From contig WNNJ02001631.1 in NCBI GenBank assembly GCA_012934845.2, forward strand, positions 1-64,000: a DNA stretch of 64,000 bases. The letters are read 5' to 3'. The stretch is from Pomphorhynchus laevis (lineage: Eukaryota > Acanthocephala > Palaeacanthocephala > Echinorhynchida > Pomphorhynchidae). How positions within the stretch are numbered: position 1 is the first letter of the stretch; each line of letters starts with the position of its first letter. Under the pieces are notes generated by a model, which saw only the letters and a list, made by a program, of their open reading frames with translations, searched no databases and was not told the DNA's origin. This document shows, piece after piece, positions 18,877-29,143 of the stretch. Made by a program: the position numbers and the translations under genes.

Positions 18877-20162
18877 CTCTTCATCCAATATGTACCCTCC
18901 TTTCCAATCTGCTTTCCGCTCTAATCACTAGACAGAAATCGCATGCAAAAAAGTGTACAACGACTTACTCATTTATCGAGACAAGGCTCTATATAGTGTT
19001 CTCATCTCCCTCGACCTCTCCTCCGCATTCGACATTGTCGACCACTCCGTCCTCCTTTCTCGCCTTCGTTATAATTACGGCTTTTCTTCCTCCTCCGTAG
19101 CATGGTTCGCCTTATATCTATCCGACCGTTCCTTTCGCGTCTGTTCTAATTCATCATCCTCCCCTCCCATCCCTATTTTTGCGGGGTTCCACAAGGTTCA
19201 GTCCTAGGTCCCCTGCTTTTCTCTCTTTTGCTTGGCGATCTCTCTCCATTTATCAAACCTTACTCCTTTAACGTCATGCAATACGCCGATGACATTCTAA
19301 TCTATGCTCATGCACCCGCACATCGCATACACGATATCGCAAATTCTGCCTCCAACTGTCTTTCTTCTATTTACAAACGTCTCTCCAATCTCCATCTCGT
19401 TCTAAACGCCGAAAAGTCCAAAATAATGTGGATCCTCCCCCGTAAACCAAACATATCTCCTCCCACTGTATATTTTGCCTCATCGATCATCCCCATAGTC
19501 CACAATCTCACTTTCTTAGGCTTCCATTTCGATGATCACCTTTCCCTTAAACCCTTCGTCCGTGACAAGGTCCGCTCATCTAACTTAATTCTCCGTGACA
19601 TCCGCCGTATCCGCCCCCTTATCGACTTCCGTTCTTGTATGTCTCTTCTTTCATCGCTTCTTTTCCCTAAAATCGATTACTGCCTTTGACTTTTCGTCAA
19701 TTCTATAAAATCCATCATCCTACCCCTACAACGAATAATCAACACCACCGTTCGAGTGCTCTTTCGTCTCCGCCGCTTCGACCACATATCCACATATTTT
19801 GCCCAACTCTCCTAGCCCACCATCCACATCCGCATCAAACTCCGCCTTCTTCTCGTTACTTTTGTCTCATCGTTCATCAACCTTCCTTTCTTAGACGATA
19901 CTCGCCCCACCTCGCTATCGCTTCGTTCCTGTCATACCATCTTACTCCACGTTCCTAATTACTCCAACAACTACGGTCTCCGATCCTTCCTCGTCGCCGC
20001 CTCACTCGCCTGGAATCAACTCCCTCTCGACGTCCGCCGCGCTCCCTCCTTTATCACATTCAAACACCTCCTCCGTTCACACCTTATCGACACCTGATTC
20101 ACAGTCTTGTTTTGTTGTGGTCATGTAAGCGTGCGCTTGCACGCATTTGCCACGTTAAAATA
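18877..20162 (+). mobile_element. LA1 LINE, 5'-truncated inside RT
   Basis: The copy starts within RT (YPPFQSAF) and runs to the 3' hairpin (GCGTGC 20129-20134, GCACGC 20139-20144) and tail. The RT box QYADDILIYAH is intact. A lost T near 19185 shifts the frame in the GVPQGS region, a TGA replaces a Ser codon at about 19687, and the C-terminal part is partly out of frame. It is close to the other LA1 copies, so the insertion is fairly recent. Confidence 0.85.
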
Positions 20163-20164
20163 AA

Positions 20165-20600
20165 TCCTTTTTTATGAGGGACGAAGGGGCGTAGGTAAAA
20201 GTGGCAATACAACCGTAATTCGAAGTGAATGTTGATAACGCATTATCAGAAGAGCGGTTAGAATTAAGGAGGGACTCCTGTTGAATGTGGACGACGGATA
20301 GCGAAATTATCACAATTGGTATGCCAAGGTTCAGATATGTAGCAAATGTTAAGCGATTGTTTGGCAAATGTGTTGAGAAGAATGTCAGTTTTATTTAGGA
20401 TAGAACGGATGTTGGAAACTAATGTGATACAATAAATAATCTAAATTGACTAACGAAGAGAGCGAGGATAAACTGGTCGCCATCAAATTTTCGGACGATT
20501 GTGGACAGAGAAAATTTTATTTACATTTCATATTGTAAGGGAAGATTCTATTTAATTTTACGTAGACGTTTTTTCCACGAGCAAAGGAAAGCTTAGTGAT
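20165..20600 (-). mobile_element. LA LINE fragment (start of EN), inverted
   Basis: On the minus strand the sequence encodes SILNKTDILLNTFAKQSLNI and a degenerate ESWH block, matching the start of the LA endonuclease (RSILNKSDLILNLF). It lies between two plus-strand LA1 copies, and no 3' end is seen. Confidence 0.6.
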
Positions 20601-20611
20601 TTCAGACGAGG

Positions 20612-22475
20612 GACCGAGTATACCACCGTTGTCTCAGACGTGATATCAGCTCGCTCACGTCGTCTCTACGTGATTTATATTTTGCTCTTCGCCGGTCTCA
20701 TCTCAACCTATAAAGTAATAAATGAATATCCTTATAGCAGCATAAAAAATTTACATCACTCAAATAGAAGTCTCTCTGGCATACTTTTAACTCAATCATT
20801 GCTCGCTCCACTTTGTCTCGTCACATAAATCCCCATGATTATTCGTCATTTCTCCAGACAAGAGTATCCACGTTGCTCTTGCATATGCCATCTCCAACCC
20901 ATCCCAATCTTAACCGCTTCTCCCCATCCTCCCGGAACTCTATCATATTCACTCTGTCTCACCTGCCGAAGTCTCATCTGTACTCATGTCATTGCTTAAC
21001 AAAACCTAACCTGCCGATGCCCTGCCGACCACATACTTAAATACATATGCCCATCGATATCCGGTTTCCTCACAACCTTGTAAAACTCGTCCATCCGTAG
21101 TCATATTTTCTTCACACTGGAAATCTGCCATCGTTTGTCCCCTCCTTAAGAAACAATCGATCGACCACTCACTTCATTCTAGCTAGCGCCCCCATTTCAC
21201 TCCTCCCTATCTTTCCAAGCTCTTAGAGCGCCTTATCTTAATATAGATTAACGTTTATAACTCTTCATCCAATCTGTACACTCATTTACAATCCGCCTTC
21301 TAATTTCTTGTGACAAGGCGCTATATAGTGTTCTCATCTCCCTCGACCTATCCTCCACATTCGACATCGTCGATCACTCCATCCTCATTTCTCACCTTCG
21401 TTATGATTACGGCTTTTCTTCCTCCTCCGTAGTATAGTTTGCTTCATATCTATCCGACCGTTATTTTCGAGTCTGTTCAAATTCATCACCCTCTCCGCCC
21501 ATCCCTATTTTCTGGGGGGGGTCCCACAAGGTTCAATCCCAGGTCCCCTGCTTGGCGATCTCTCTCCGTTTATCAAACCTTACTCCTTTAACGTCATGCA
21601 ATACGCCAATGACATCCGCATCTACACTAATGCACCCGCCCATTGCATAAACGATATCGCAATTTCTGCATCCAACTGTCTTTCTTCTATCTACAAACGC
21701 CTATCCCATCTTCGTCTAGTTCTAAACTAAGACAAGTCCAGAATAATGTGGATCCTCCCCGTCAACCTAACATATCTCTTCCCCGGTATCTTTTGCCTCA
21801 TCAGTCATCCCCATAGTCCACAACCTCACTTTCATAGTATTTCATTTCGATGATAATCTTTCTCTTAAACTCTTCGTCTGCGACAATGTCCGCTCGTCTA
21901 ACTTAATTCTCCTTGACATTCGCCGTATCCACCTCCTTATCGACTTCCGTTTTTGTGTCTCTTCCTTCATCGTTTCTTTTCCCTAAAATCGATTACTGCC
22001 TCAGCATTTTCGCAAATTTTCCAAAATTCATCATCCTACAACGCATCATCAACCCCTCCGTTCGAGTGCTCCTACGTCTCCGTCGCTTTGACCACGCATC
22101 CACATATTTTGCCAAATTCTACTGACAGACCATCCACATCCGCTTCCCACTCCTCCTTTATCTTCAGTTTTCGTCTTATCGCTCTAGGCTCCTCATCGTT
22201 CATCAAACTCTCTTTCTTATGCGATACTTGGCACAACTCTCTATCGCTGCGTTCCCGTCATTCCCTCTTACTCCACGTTCCCAATTACTCAGACTACTAA
22301 AGTCTTCGATCCTTCGTCGCCGCCTCACTCACCTGGAATCAGTTTCTCTCGACGTCATCGCGCTTTCACCTTTATCACATTTAAAAACCTCCTCCGCTAC
22401 CATCTTCTCGACACATGATTTAGATTTTTGCTTTTTTCGTGATCATGTAAGCGTGCGCCGGCATGCATTTGTCAC
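20612..22475 (+). mobile_element. LA1 LINE, old copy from the linker to the 3' end
   Basis: The order matches the LA1 copy at 52944-55989 from the EN-RT linker (about 54030) to the 3' hairpin and tail (22448-22475). There are many substitutions, stops and small deletions; the YADD box reads YAND (near 21605). This is one of the oldest LA1 copies here. Confidence 0.8.
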
Positions 22476-22479
22476 CTCA

Positions 22480-23245
22480 ATATTTTTAGCTGTTTTTCTT
22501 CTATTTACAAACGTCTCTTCCATCTTCATCTGGTTCTAAACCCCGACAAATCCAAAAATGTGGATCCTCCCCCATCTACCTATCATATCTCATCCCCCTG
22601 TATCTTTTACCCCATCAATTATCCCCATAGTGCACAATCTCACTTACTGAGGCTTCCATTTCGACGATAACATTTCCCTTAAACCATCCGTCATTGGCAA
22701 GGTCCGCTAGTCTAGCTTAATTATCCGTGACATCCGCTTTATCCGCACCATTATCGACTGCCGTTCTTGTATTTATCTTCTTTCATCGCTACTCTTCCTT
22801 AAAATCGATTACTGCCTCAACCTTTGGCCAATTCTACAATATCCATCATATAACTCCTACAATGCATTATCAACTCCGCCATTCAAGTGATCATACGCCT
22901 CCGTCGCTTTGATCACACATTCACATATTTTACCCAACTCGCCTGGCTCCCCAATGTTCATCAACCTTTCTTTCTTAGACGACACTCGCATAACCTCTCT
23001 ATCGCTGCGTTTCCGTCATTCCCTTTTACTTCACGTTCCCAATTACTTTAACAACTACGGTCTTCGATCTTTCCTCGTAGCCGTCTCCTCGTCTGGAATA
23101 ACTCCCTCTTGACGTTACCCGCGCTCACTAATTTATAAAATTCAAACACCTTCTCTGTACTCACCTTATCGACACATGAATTAGAGTTTTTTTGTGGTCA
23201 TGTAAGCGTGCGCCGGGACGCATTTGCCACGTAAAAATAAATACC
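22480..23245 (+). mobile_element. LA1 LINE, 3' part only
   Basis: The copy begins after the RT box (KRLFHLHLVLNP region), runs through the C-terminal region and ends with the hairpin GTAAGCGTGCGCCGGGACGC and tail at about 23200-23245. It follows the preceding copy head to tail and is decayed. Confidence 0.8.
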
Positions 23246-23414
23246 CTTTTTCCACCACGTGAGGGGAATAGTTTCCGTTGATGTCGGGGAACTGTATGAG
23301 TGACCGAAGTAGGCTGAAATGTTCTTGTTGCAGACGAAGGAGTACGCATTGGATATAAAAAATTATACGAGTGTGTTGACAAAATAATATCACTTTCCAA
23401 ACTTCTGATGAAGT

Positions 23415-23990
23415 TTTGGAAATACGATTAGGTGAATGAACATTGTATTAAGATTTTATTTCTAAATATGAATATTGGCATATTTACAAGATTGTATAAA
23501 TCCTTGGTCAAACCACACTTAGAATATTGTGTTCAAGCGAGTTATCAAATAACTAAAAAAAGCTCTGTGATTATGAAGCAGTCCGGAGTCGAGCACAATG
23601 CTGTATGGGTTGGGCACTTTATATGCTAAGGTTTGAAATCCTAAAATTATGCACAATCAAATATATACTTATCTTATTAGATTTGTCAACAATGAGATAA
23701 ATTGTGTCAGTTTATGATGATTACTCATCGGATACTATATAGACTCGTACATTTCTGCATAGAGGACACCGCAGGGAACTATATAAATTTCCTCAGTAAT
23801 TTGCATACAATATATCGATTAACGCATAAGGCTTTAAATCTTCTTAACGCTTCACCTGAGAAAATTGCCAATGCCACTACGTCAATGATTTTCAAGGCGA
23901 TGCGTCGCAATAGGATTAATCTAGGAATATTAAGCTAGAGATGCATATGACCTATTAAAACGGCAACTGAGGCTATGATATATACTTGTA
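23415..23990 (+). mobile_element. LB LINE fragment, C-terminal part of ORF2
   Basis: Encodes LYKSLVKPHLEYCVQASYQI (near 23490), matching the 'LVRPHLEYAIQASFP' block of LB copies, and further on THKALNLLNASPEKIANATT, the C-terminal 'WNSLP' block in decayed form. It has several stops, and the tail is not clear. Confidence 0.65.
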
Positions 23991-24059
23991 AAATATAATA
24001 AAATAATATACTACTTATAATACTCTGACAAGTGTTAGAAAATAAAAAATAACAGACGA

Positions 24060-24240
24060 TGTATTCGAATAAGGAATAAAGGTTATCATGAATACTGCTA
24101 TATCATCAAGCTTTGGGCCATATTCCTCAAATTAGCATATCAGTGGGGGGACAATAACATGCTAATGACGTATTTCCTCTGATGACATTTGATTATCAAG
24201 TATCTTATTCTAATACAAAGTATATTATTTATTATCCATA
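24060..24240. repeat. Dispersed AT-rich repeat (related to 316-530 and 26385-26470)
   Basis: An AATAAGGAATA word with GGTTATCATG (24076-24097) and a CATATTCCTC word (24119-24128) are near-complementary ends of a weak hairpin. The same arrangement is found at 26385-26455, and the first half at about 25868-25892. The block from 24161 matches 316-395. Confidence 0.5.
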
Positions 24241-24261
24241 AAAACGGAGGAGGATTTATTA

Positions 24262-24370
24262 TCCTCCTCCGTTCACACCTTCTCGACACCTGATTCACAG
24301 TTATGTTTTGTTGTGGTCATGTAAGCGTGCGCTGGCACGCATTTGCCACGTTAAAATAAATCCTTTTTTT
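24262..24370 (+). mobile_element. LA1 3' tail fragment with a micro-inverted 5' junction
   Basis: Only the last about 105 bases of LA1 are present, with the hairpin GCGTGC (24325-24330) / GCACGC (24335-24340). The bases just before (24245-24255) are an exact inverted copy of the fragment's own start (24261-24271). Confidence 0.85.
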
Positions 24371-24530
24371 ATTTTAAGAGTTTACATTTATTTTTAATAA
24401 TGTTGTTGATTTATATATTGTAAATTCAATATTTTAATAATATTTTGTTGATTTATACTTATAAATATTTTTTAAAAGATTTTATATAATTTATATCAAG
24501 TTAAAATTGTAAATTTAGATTTAAAATAAA

Positions 24531-24630
24531 AATCAGTCATTATAATGACTGATTATAAGTATATAAGTAATGACTGATTATAAGTATATAAGTAATGACT
24601 GATTATAAGTATATATAAGTATATCAGTCA
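24531..24630. repeat. 24-bp perfect palindrome followed by a 25-bp tandem repeat
   Basis: Bases 24531-24554 equal their own reverse complement. From 24544, about 3.2 copies of a 25-base unit (AATGACTGATTATAAGTATA plus five bases) follow, ending in ATATCAGTCA. The LA1 copy starts immediately after, so this looks like filler made at its 5' junction. Confidence 0.85.
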
Positions 24631-25835
24631 ACATTATAGTGTTCTCATCTCCCACCCTCTCCTCCGCATTCGACATTGTCGACCACTCCGTCCCTCCTTT
24701 CTCGCCTTCGTTATGATTACGGCTTTTCTTCCTCCTCCGTAGCTTGGTTCGCCTTATATCTATCCGACCGTTCCTTTCGCGTCTGTTCTAATTCATCATC
24801 CTCCCCTCCCATCCCTATTATTTGCGGGGTTCCACAAGGTTCAGTCCTAGGTCCCCTGCTTTTCTCTCTTTTGCTTGGCGATCTCTCTCCATTTATCAAA
24901 CCTTACTCCTTTAACGTCATGCAATACGCCGATGGCATTCTAATCTATGCTCATGCACCCGTACATCGCATACATGATATCGGCATTTCTGCCTCCAACT
25001 GTCTTTCTTCTATCTGCAAACGTCTCTCCAATCTCCATCTCGTTCTAAACGCCGAAAAGTCCAAAATAATGTGGATCCTTCCCTGTAAACCAAACATATC
25101 TCCTCTCACTGTATCTTTGGCCTCATCGATCATCCCCATAGTTTACAATCTCACTTTCTTAGGCTTCCATTTCGATGATCACATTTCCCTTAAACCCTTC
25201 GTCCGTGACAAGGTCCGCTCGTCTAACTTAATTCTTCGTGACATCCACCGTATCCGCCCCCTTATCGACTTCCGTTCTTGTATGTCTCTTCTTTCATCGC
25301 TTCTTTTCCCTAAAATCGATTACTGCCTCAGCCTTTTCGCCAATTCTCCAAAATCCATCATCCTACCCCTACAACGAATAATCAACACCGCCGTTCGAGT
25401 GCTCTTTCGTCTCCGTCGCTTCGACCACACATCCACATATTTTGCCCAACTCTCCTGGCCCACCATCCACATCCGCATCAAACTCCGCCTTCTTCTCGTT
25501 ACTTTTCGTCTCATCGCTGTCGGCTCCCCATCGTTCATCAACCTTCCTTTCTTAGACGATACTCGCCCCACCTCGCTATCGCTTCGTTCCTGTCATACCC
25601 TCTTACTCCACGTTCCTAATTACTCCAACAACTACGGTCTCCGATCCTTCCTCGTCGCCGCCTCACTCGCCTGGAATCAACTCCCTCTCGACGTCCGCCG
25701 CACTCCCTCCTTTATCACATTCAAACACCTCCTCCGTTCACACCTTCTCGACACCTGATTCACAGTTTTGTTTTGTTGTGGTCATGTAAGCGTGCGCTGG
25801 CACGCATTTGCCACTTTAAAATAAATCCTTTTTTT
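24631..25835 (+). mobile_element. LA1 LINE, 5'-truncated, young copy
   Basis: The copy runs from inside RT (VLIS...) to the 3' hairpin (GCGTGC 25790-25795, GCACGC 25800-25805) and tail. It is close in sequence to 18877-20162. An extra C near 24693 shifts the frame, after which the frame is open to the natural stop at 25758. Confidence 0.9.
24694..25758 (+). pseudogene. LA1 ORF2, C-terminal part (RT core to stop)
   Basis: About 355 codons are open. RT blocks are GVPQGSVLGPLLFSLLLG (near 24830), QYADGILIYAHAP (near 24925) and NAEKSKIMWILP. The second Asp of the catalytic YADD box is Gly (GGC at 24934-24936), so this RT could not have been active even if complete. The rest (LRRFDHTSTYFAQLSWPTIH, ASLAWNQLPLDVRR) is the C-terminal domain with the 'WNQLP' motif found in LA and LB. 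The 5' half is missing. Confidence 0.85.
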
Positions 25836-26736
25836 TAATTTACTAATAAAAATATACGATGTGTTCAAATAAGGAATAGGGGTCATCATGAGTTTCATCA
25901 TTTCATAAAATATCGAAATATCACCAAATACCTCATTCTCTCTAGTACCATTTACAATATAATTGAAAATTTGTAATAAAATAACTACTTAAAACATGGC
26001 CATGACTTTTTAATCTTCTTTTTGATATCATTATTATGACCTCAAATCTTATATTTTTTTATCATAGTTGATCACTACGAGTGGCTATCCGGATGTGCTA
26101 TCGTCATAATTGTGACGTGACTAAATAACTTGTCAAACATGGCAAAACTTGTCATCTTTTCTAGATATTGAATTAATTATATCAGTTAGGTGTCTACGTA
26201 TTTTATATATTTTTTATAATTTATTTTAAATTTTCTAACTCAAAAGAAAAAGGATTGCTATCTTGATCAAAATGCTCTCTTTGATACCGCCCGTTTAGAA
26301 CTTAATTGAATACGTATATTCAACGGTTCAGTATCGATTGAGGATACGCTATAGTTTTGATTTTCGCGGCCTGATTTCGTCTACGTATAAGGGATAGAGG
26401 TCATCATGGGGAACTGTTATGTTATCAGGTTTCGGTCCCCTATTCCTCGACTCAACATAGCAGCATATTTAGAATAATAAACTTCGTTTATATTCTCAAT
26501 AAACGACCATTGAATAAGCCGATTAATTTGATTAATCAAACTGCTAAAATTGTCATGATGTACTGTTCTGTTGCAATACTGTAAAATACGAAACAAATAG
26601 ATTTTTTGAAGAAAAAAAAGAATCGGCATCTGTCACTTTTCTGTTTGGTGATTTGTCATTTGTAATTAAGTTACATTTTATCTATTTTGTTGGAACTAGT
26701 AAAGCAACAGAACGCTCTTTAACAAATACGACGCGT
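25836..26736. other. Spacer upstream of the LINE and downstream of NAC-beta
   Basis: This is AT-rich sequence without coding motifs. It contains a copy of the short repeat at 26385-26470 (AAGGGATAGAGG ... CCCCTATTCCTCG). The 3' untranslated part of the minus-strand NAC-beta gene should lie at its right end, but I see no AATAAA signal close to the stop. Confidence 0.4.
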
Positions 26737-27273
26737 TTAACTCCTATTCGCAATTTCTTCAAAATCACCAGTGATGAGTTCGGGAATATCATCATCATTG
26801 TTTGCATCTTCAGAAGCTTCAACTACCGTTGCTGCGTCCTCATTTGCCTTACGGCTAGCCATTAGATTTTTCATCAGTATCTCGGGACCGAGTTGACTGA
26901 TGATTCCAGGTAGTAGTTTTGTGACCTCTGTAGTTTCACAGTTACCCGATACGCAGAACGTATTTGAGCTTATGCTGGCTTGTACCTTCGGTGTTGCAAA
27001 ATGGAGAACTTTGCCGTCCTCTTTAAACATGTTAACTTCATCAAGACCTGTAATTGTGTTCATAGCAAGACGCTTCAGCGTTGCATTTAACTTTTTATCA
27101 TCGTCACCAGCATTTGTGCGGTGAACTCTTTTGACGCGACGTCTTGGTGTTCCTTTACCACCGATTCTAGTGGCTTCTGCAAGCTTCTGCAGTTTCTCTG
27201 GATCGACAAAGGCCGCATGACGAGTCGATGCAGCAATCTCGCCAGTGCTCGTTGTAGCTATCGAATCTGACAT
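26737..27273 (-). CDS. BTF3: Nascent polypeptide-associated complex subunit beta (BTF3 family)
   Basis: The 178-residue protein is complete and the only convincing host gene here. NAC-beta pairs with NAC-alpha at the ribosome exit tunnel, shields new chains and limits mistargeting to the ER. The N-terminal region has the ribosome-binding basic motif RIGGKGTPRRRVKRVHR (residues 36-52). The NAC domain (about 57-125) has DDKKLNATLKRLAMNTITGL, DEVNMFKEDGKVLHF, PKVQASISSNTF and LLPGIISQLGPE. An acidic C-terminal tail (about 145-175) contains DDDIPEL. Length fits the family (about 150-200). I chose the ATG at 27273 because an upstream in-frame ATG (27408) adds an unrelated hydrophobic stretch, and because a splice-acceptor-like sequence lies just before 27273. 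No intron interrupts the coding part. Retrotransposons lie on both sides. Confidence 0.95.
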   Translation of the reverse strand: MSDSIATTSTGEIAASTRHAAFVDPEKLQKLAEATRIGGKGTPRRRVKRVHRTNAGDDDKKLNATLKRLAMNTITGLDEVNMFKEDGKVLHFATPKVQASISSNTFCVSGNCETTEVTKLLPGIISQLGPEILMKNLMASRKANEDAATVVEASEDANNDDDIPELITGDFEEIANRS

Positions 27274-27290
27274 CTCTAAAAGAGGAAAAT
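27274..27290 (-). other. Likely splice acceptor just upstream of the NAC-beta start
   Basis: On the minus strand a pyrimidine-rich run (ATTTTCCTCTTTTAG) ends in AG two bases before the ATG. It suggests that the ATG exon is joined to an upstream 5' untranslated exon, or receives a trans-spliced leader. It also argues that the gene is the native copy and not a processed retrocopy. The donor was not identified. Confidence 0.5.
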
Positions 27291-28320
27291 AATGAAAAAT
27301 CATGGTGGACAATCGTAATTCGACGGTGTAAATGACTTTAATAACGTATACCAATACATTAAAGACATGACTCAGAAATTTAATATTTTTTTCATAGATC
27401 AAATTCACAGTAAAATTTTAGTAAAGTGCACAATCACCGCATGCATGTAGCCGAAAAAACTACAATGTGCGCATTGATCCCGAGGCCACACTACGGATAT
27501 CAGTAATATATCATACTAAAACGCTAGCTAGTAAATATATTTATGATATTTTAAATATTTCAGTTAAATAGCACCATATGAATCCGTTCAAGTCGATCAA
27601 TTGCTACAATTGTTCGCAATTTAAGTATTTGATAATTTGACGCACCCTAAAGACAACAAGACACTGATTAATTATGACAAAAATTATTTTTTGGCCAAAA
27701 TTATAAAAACACAACGACAAGCAATCCACATTATTGCCGGCGGTAATCACCATATACTCTAATACGGCAACACAGAAGTTATTGCGCTCGAAAGAATTCA
27801 ATAGAATTACGGGCAGACAAACACGTACATGTTGCATAAGGAAGAGAAGGTAGGAATCATTAAATTTTCTATTTGGCAAATTGGAATATTTGTGTTTTTC
27901 ATAAATACACTGAATTTGCTCAATATTGTTGTCTTCTGTAGAGGTTGATAGCAAAAACGAACTCGATAAGTAAAACATCGCACAAAACCTATATATGTTA
28001 TTTAAGACCGAAACAGGTCATTCTGTCATTAAATATTTTATAAAAAATATCAAAAATTTAGAAATTAACACGGCAATATTACATAATTTCCGTATTAACT
28101 GTATAAACGGGTGCCTATACAGATATTACGATTTCAATTTTCGGCTTGACTGGAGCGATATCAATTTAATTAATATATCCTGAACATTTGCGTTTGTGAC
28201 CGGTTTGCTGAATTCTAAAAAATTTCAAAAATGTAAGCCTTTACTTTAGTATTAATCTGACTAGATTAAAAATAAATAAATAAAAATAAAAATAAAATGT
28301 TTTATATAACACATAAGTGC
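27291..28320. other. Region upstream of NAC-beta, no second gene recognised
   Basis: This AT-rich region presumably holds the NAC-beta promoter and any 5' untranslated exon. A 124-codon open frame on the minus strand (27604-27978) resembles nothing I know and has no clear support. I see no LINE or PLE coding motif. Confidence 0.4.
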
Positions 28321-28343
28321 TTCAGAAAACACTTGATTGTTTC

Positions 28344-28370
28344 CTGATGAGGCCAATCGCATTGGGGAAA
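28344..28370 (+). ncRNA. Hammerhead-like motif with intact CTGATGA and GAAA
   Basis: CTGATGA (28344-28350) is followed by GG, the stem CCAAT (28353-28357), loop CGC, ATTGG (28361-28365), G, and GAAA (28367-28370). Both invariant strands of the hammerhead core flank a 5-bp helix II, as in minimal PLE hammerheads. Helices I and III are not clear, so activity is uncertain. It may mark the end of a lost PLE. Confidence 0.5.
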
Positions 28371-28406
28371 ATTCAAAAATAATAATATTTTTTATATTTT
28401 GCTAGA

Positions 28407-28733
28407 AGAAAGAGCCAACTAAAGATTACATTCTCTCTGAACGCAATTTTAGAAAGTAATGGACTTATGAAAATAATATTTAATAAAAATAATATTAATA
28501 ACACTCAGTGATAATAACTCGGTTGATGTTGTATTTTTGGACTTTTCTCATGTATTTAATAGAGTGCCTCATGAAAGAATAGTATCAATATGATGTCACT
28601 TATGAAGTTCTCGTGAAATGTGTAGTTGGGTGAACAATTTTCTTGTTCGAAGATACTTTAGAATGCGTACAGAAAATTGGCTACTTTAGAAAGAGCCAAC
28701 TAATGATTACATTCTCTTCGAATGCAATTTTAA
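28407..28733 (+). mobile_element. LB LINE fragment between 46-bp direct repeats
   Basis: An RT piece (VDVVFLDFSHVFNRVPHERI, near 28525) matches LB block A. On each side is a near-identical 46-base sequence beginning AGAAAGAGCCAACTAA (28407-28452 and 28688-28733). The repeats are longer than usual LINE target duplications, and the fragment lacks an LB tail. The fragment may have been added by repair or by recombination. Confidence 0.6.
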
Positions 28734-28739
28734 AGGATA

Positions 28740-29143
28740 ACTGGTAATAAACTTTTAAAGAACAATGTCAGATTATGAACGATGATCAAAGATGTTTTGT
28801 AAACGACACGGGCTTGTAGCTCATTTGGTGCTGTTTGTTATAATAATATAATAAGATAATGTATTCCTAGGTAAAATATTTATTTAGAGGGAACCCACAG
28901 ATAAAAATATAATATAGAACTAATAGCCTACTGGAAAGATAATTTAAATATTGAACAAAATTTGTTGAACAAATAAAACTTCTGATTGACAATAAAATCT
29001 AACAAATATATTCCAATATAAATATGTTAAAACCTTAATATTATAGAGTTTAAATAACACATCCCAATAAATAAGCCTTCCCCTGCCAATGTTATTTTAT
29101 TTAAAATCAGAAATGATTTCAATTAAATTTACAAAATGTAAGA
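28740..29143. other. AT-rich spacer
   Basis: I recognise no gene or element here. Confidence 0.4.

Noticed and set aside
23250-23415. Minus-strand reading between an LA1 tail and an LB fragment
   Set aside because: No motif could be aligned with any family; left unannotated.
27604-27978. 124-codon open frame upstream of NAC-beta, same strand
   Set aside because: No motif, no family resemblance, and AT-rich composition like the surrounding spacer. Not enough to call a gene.
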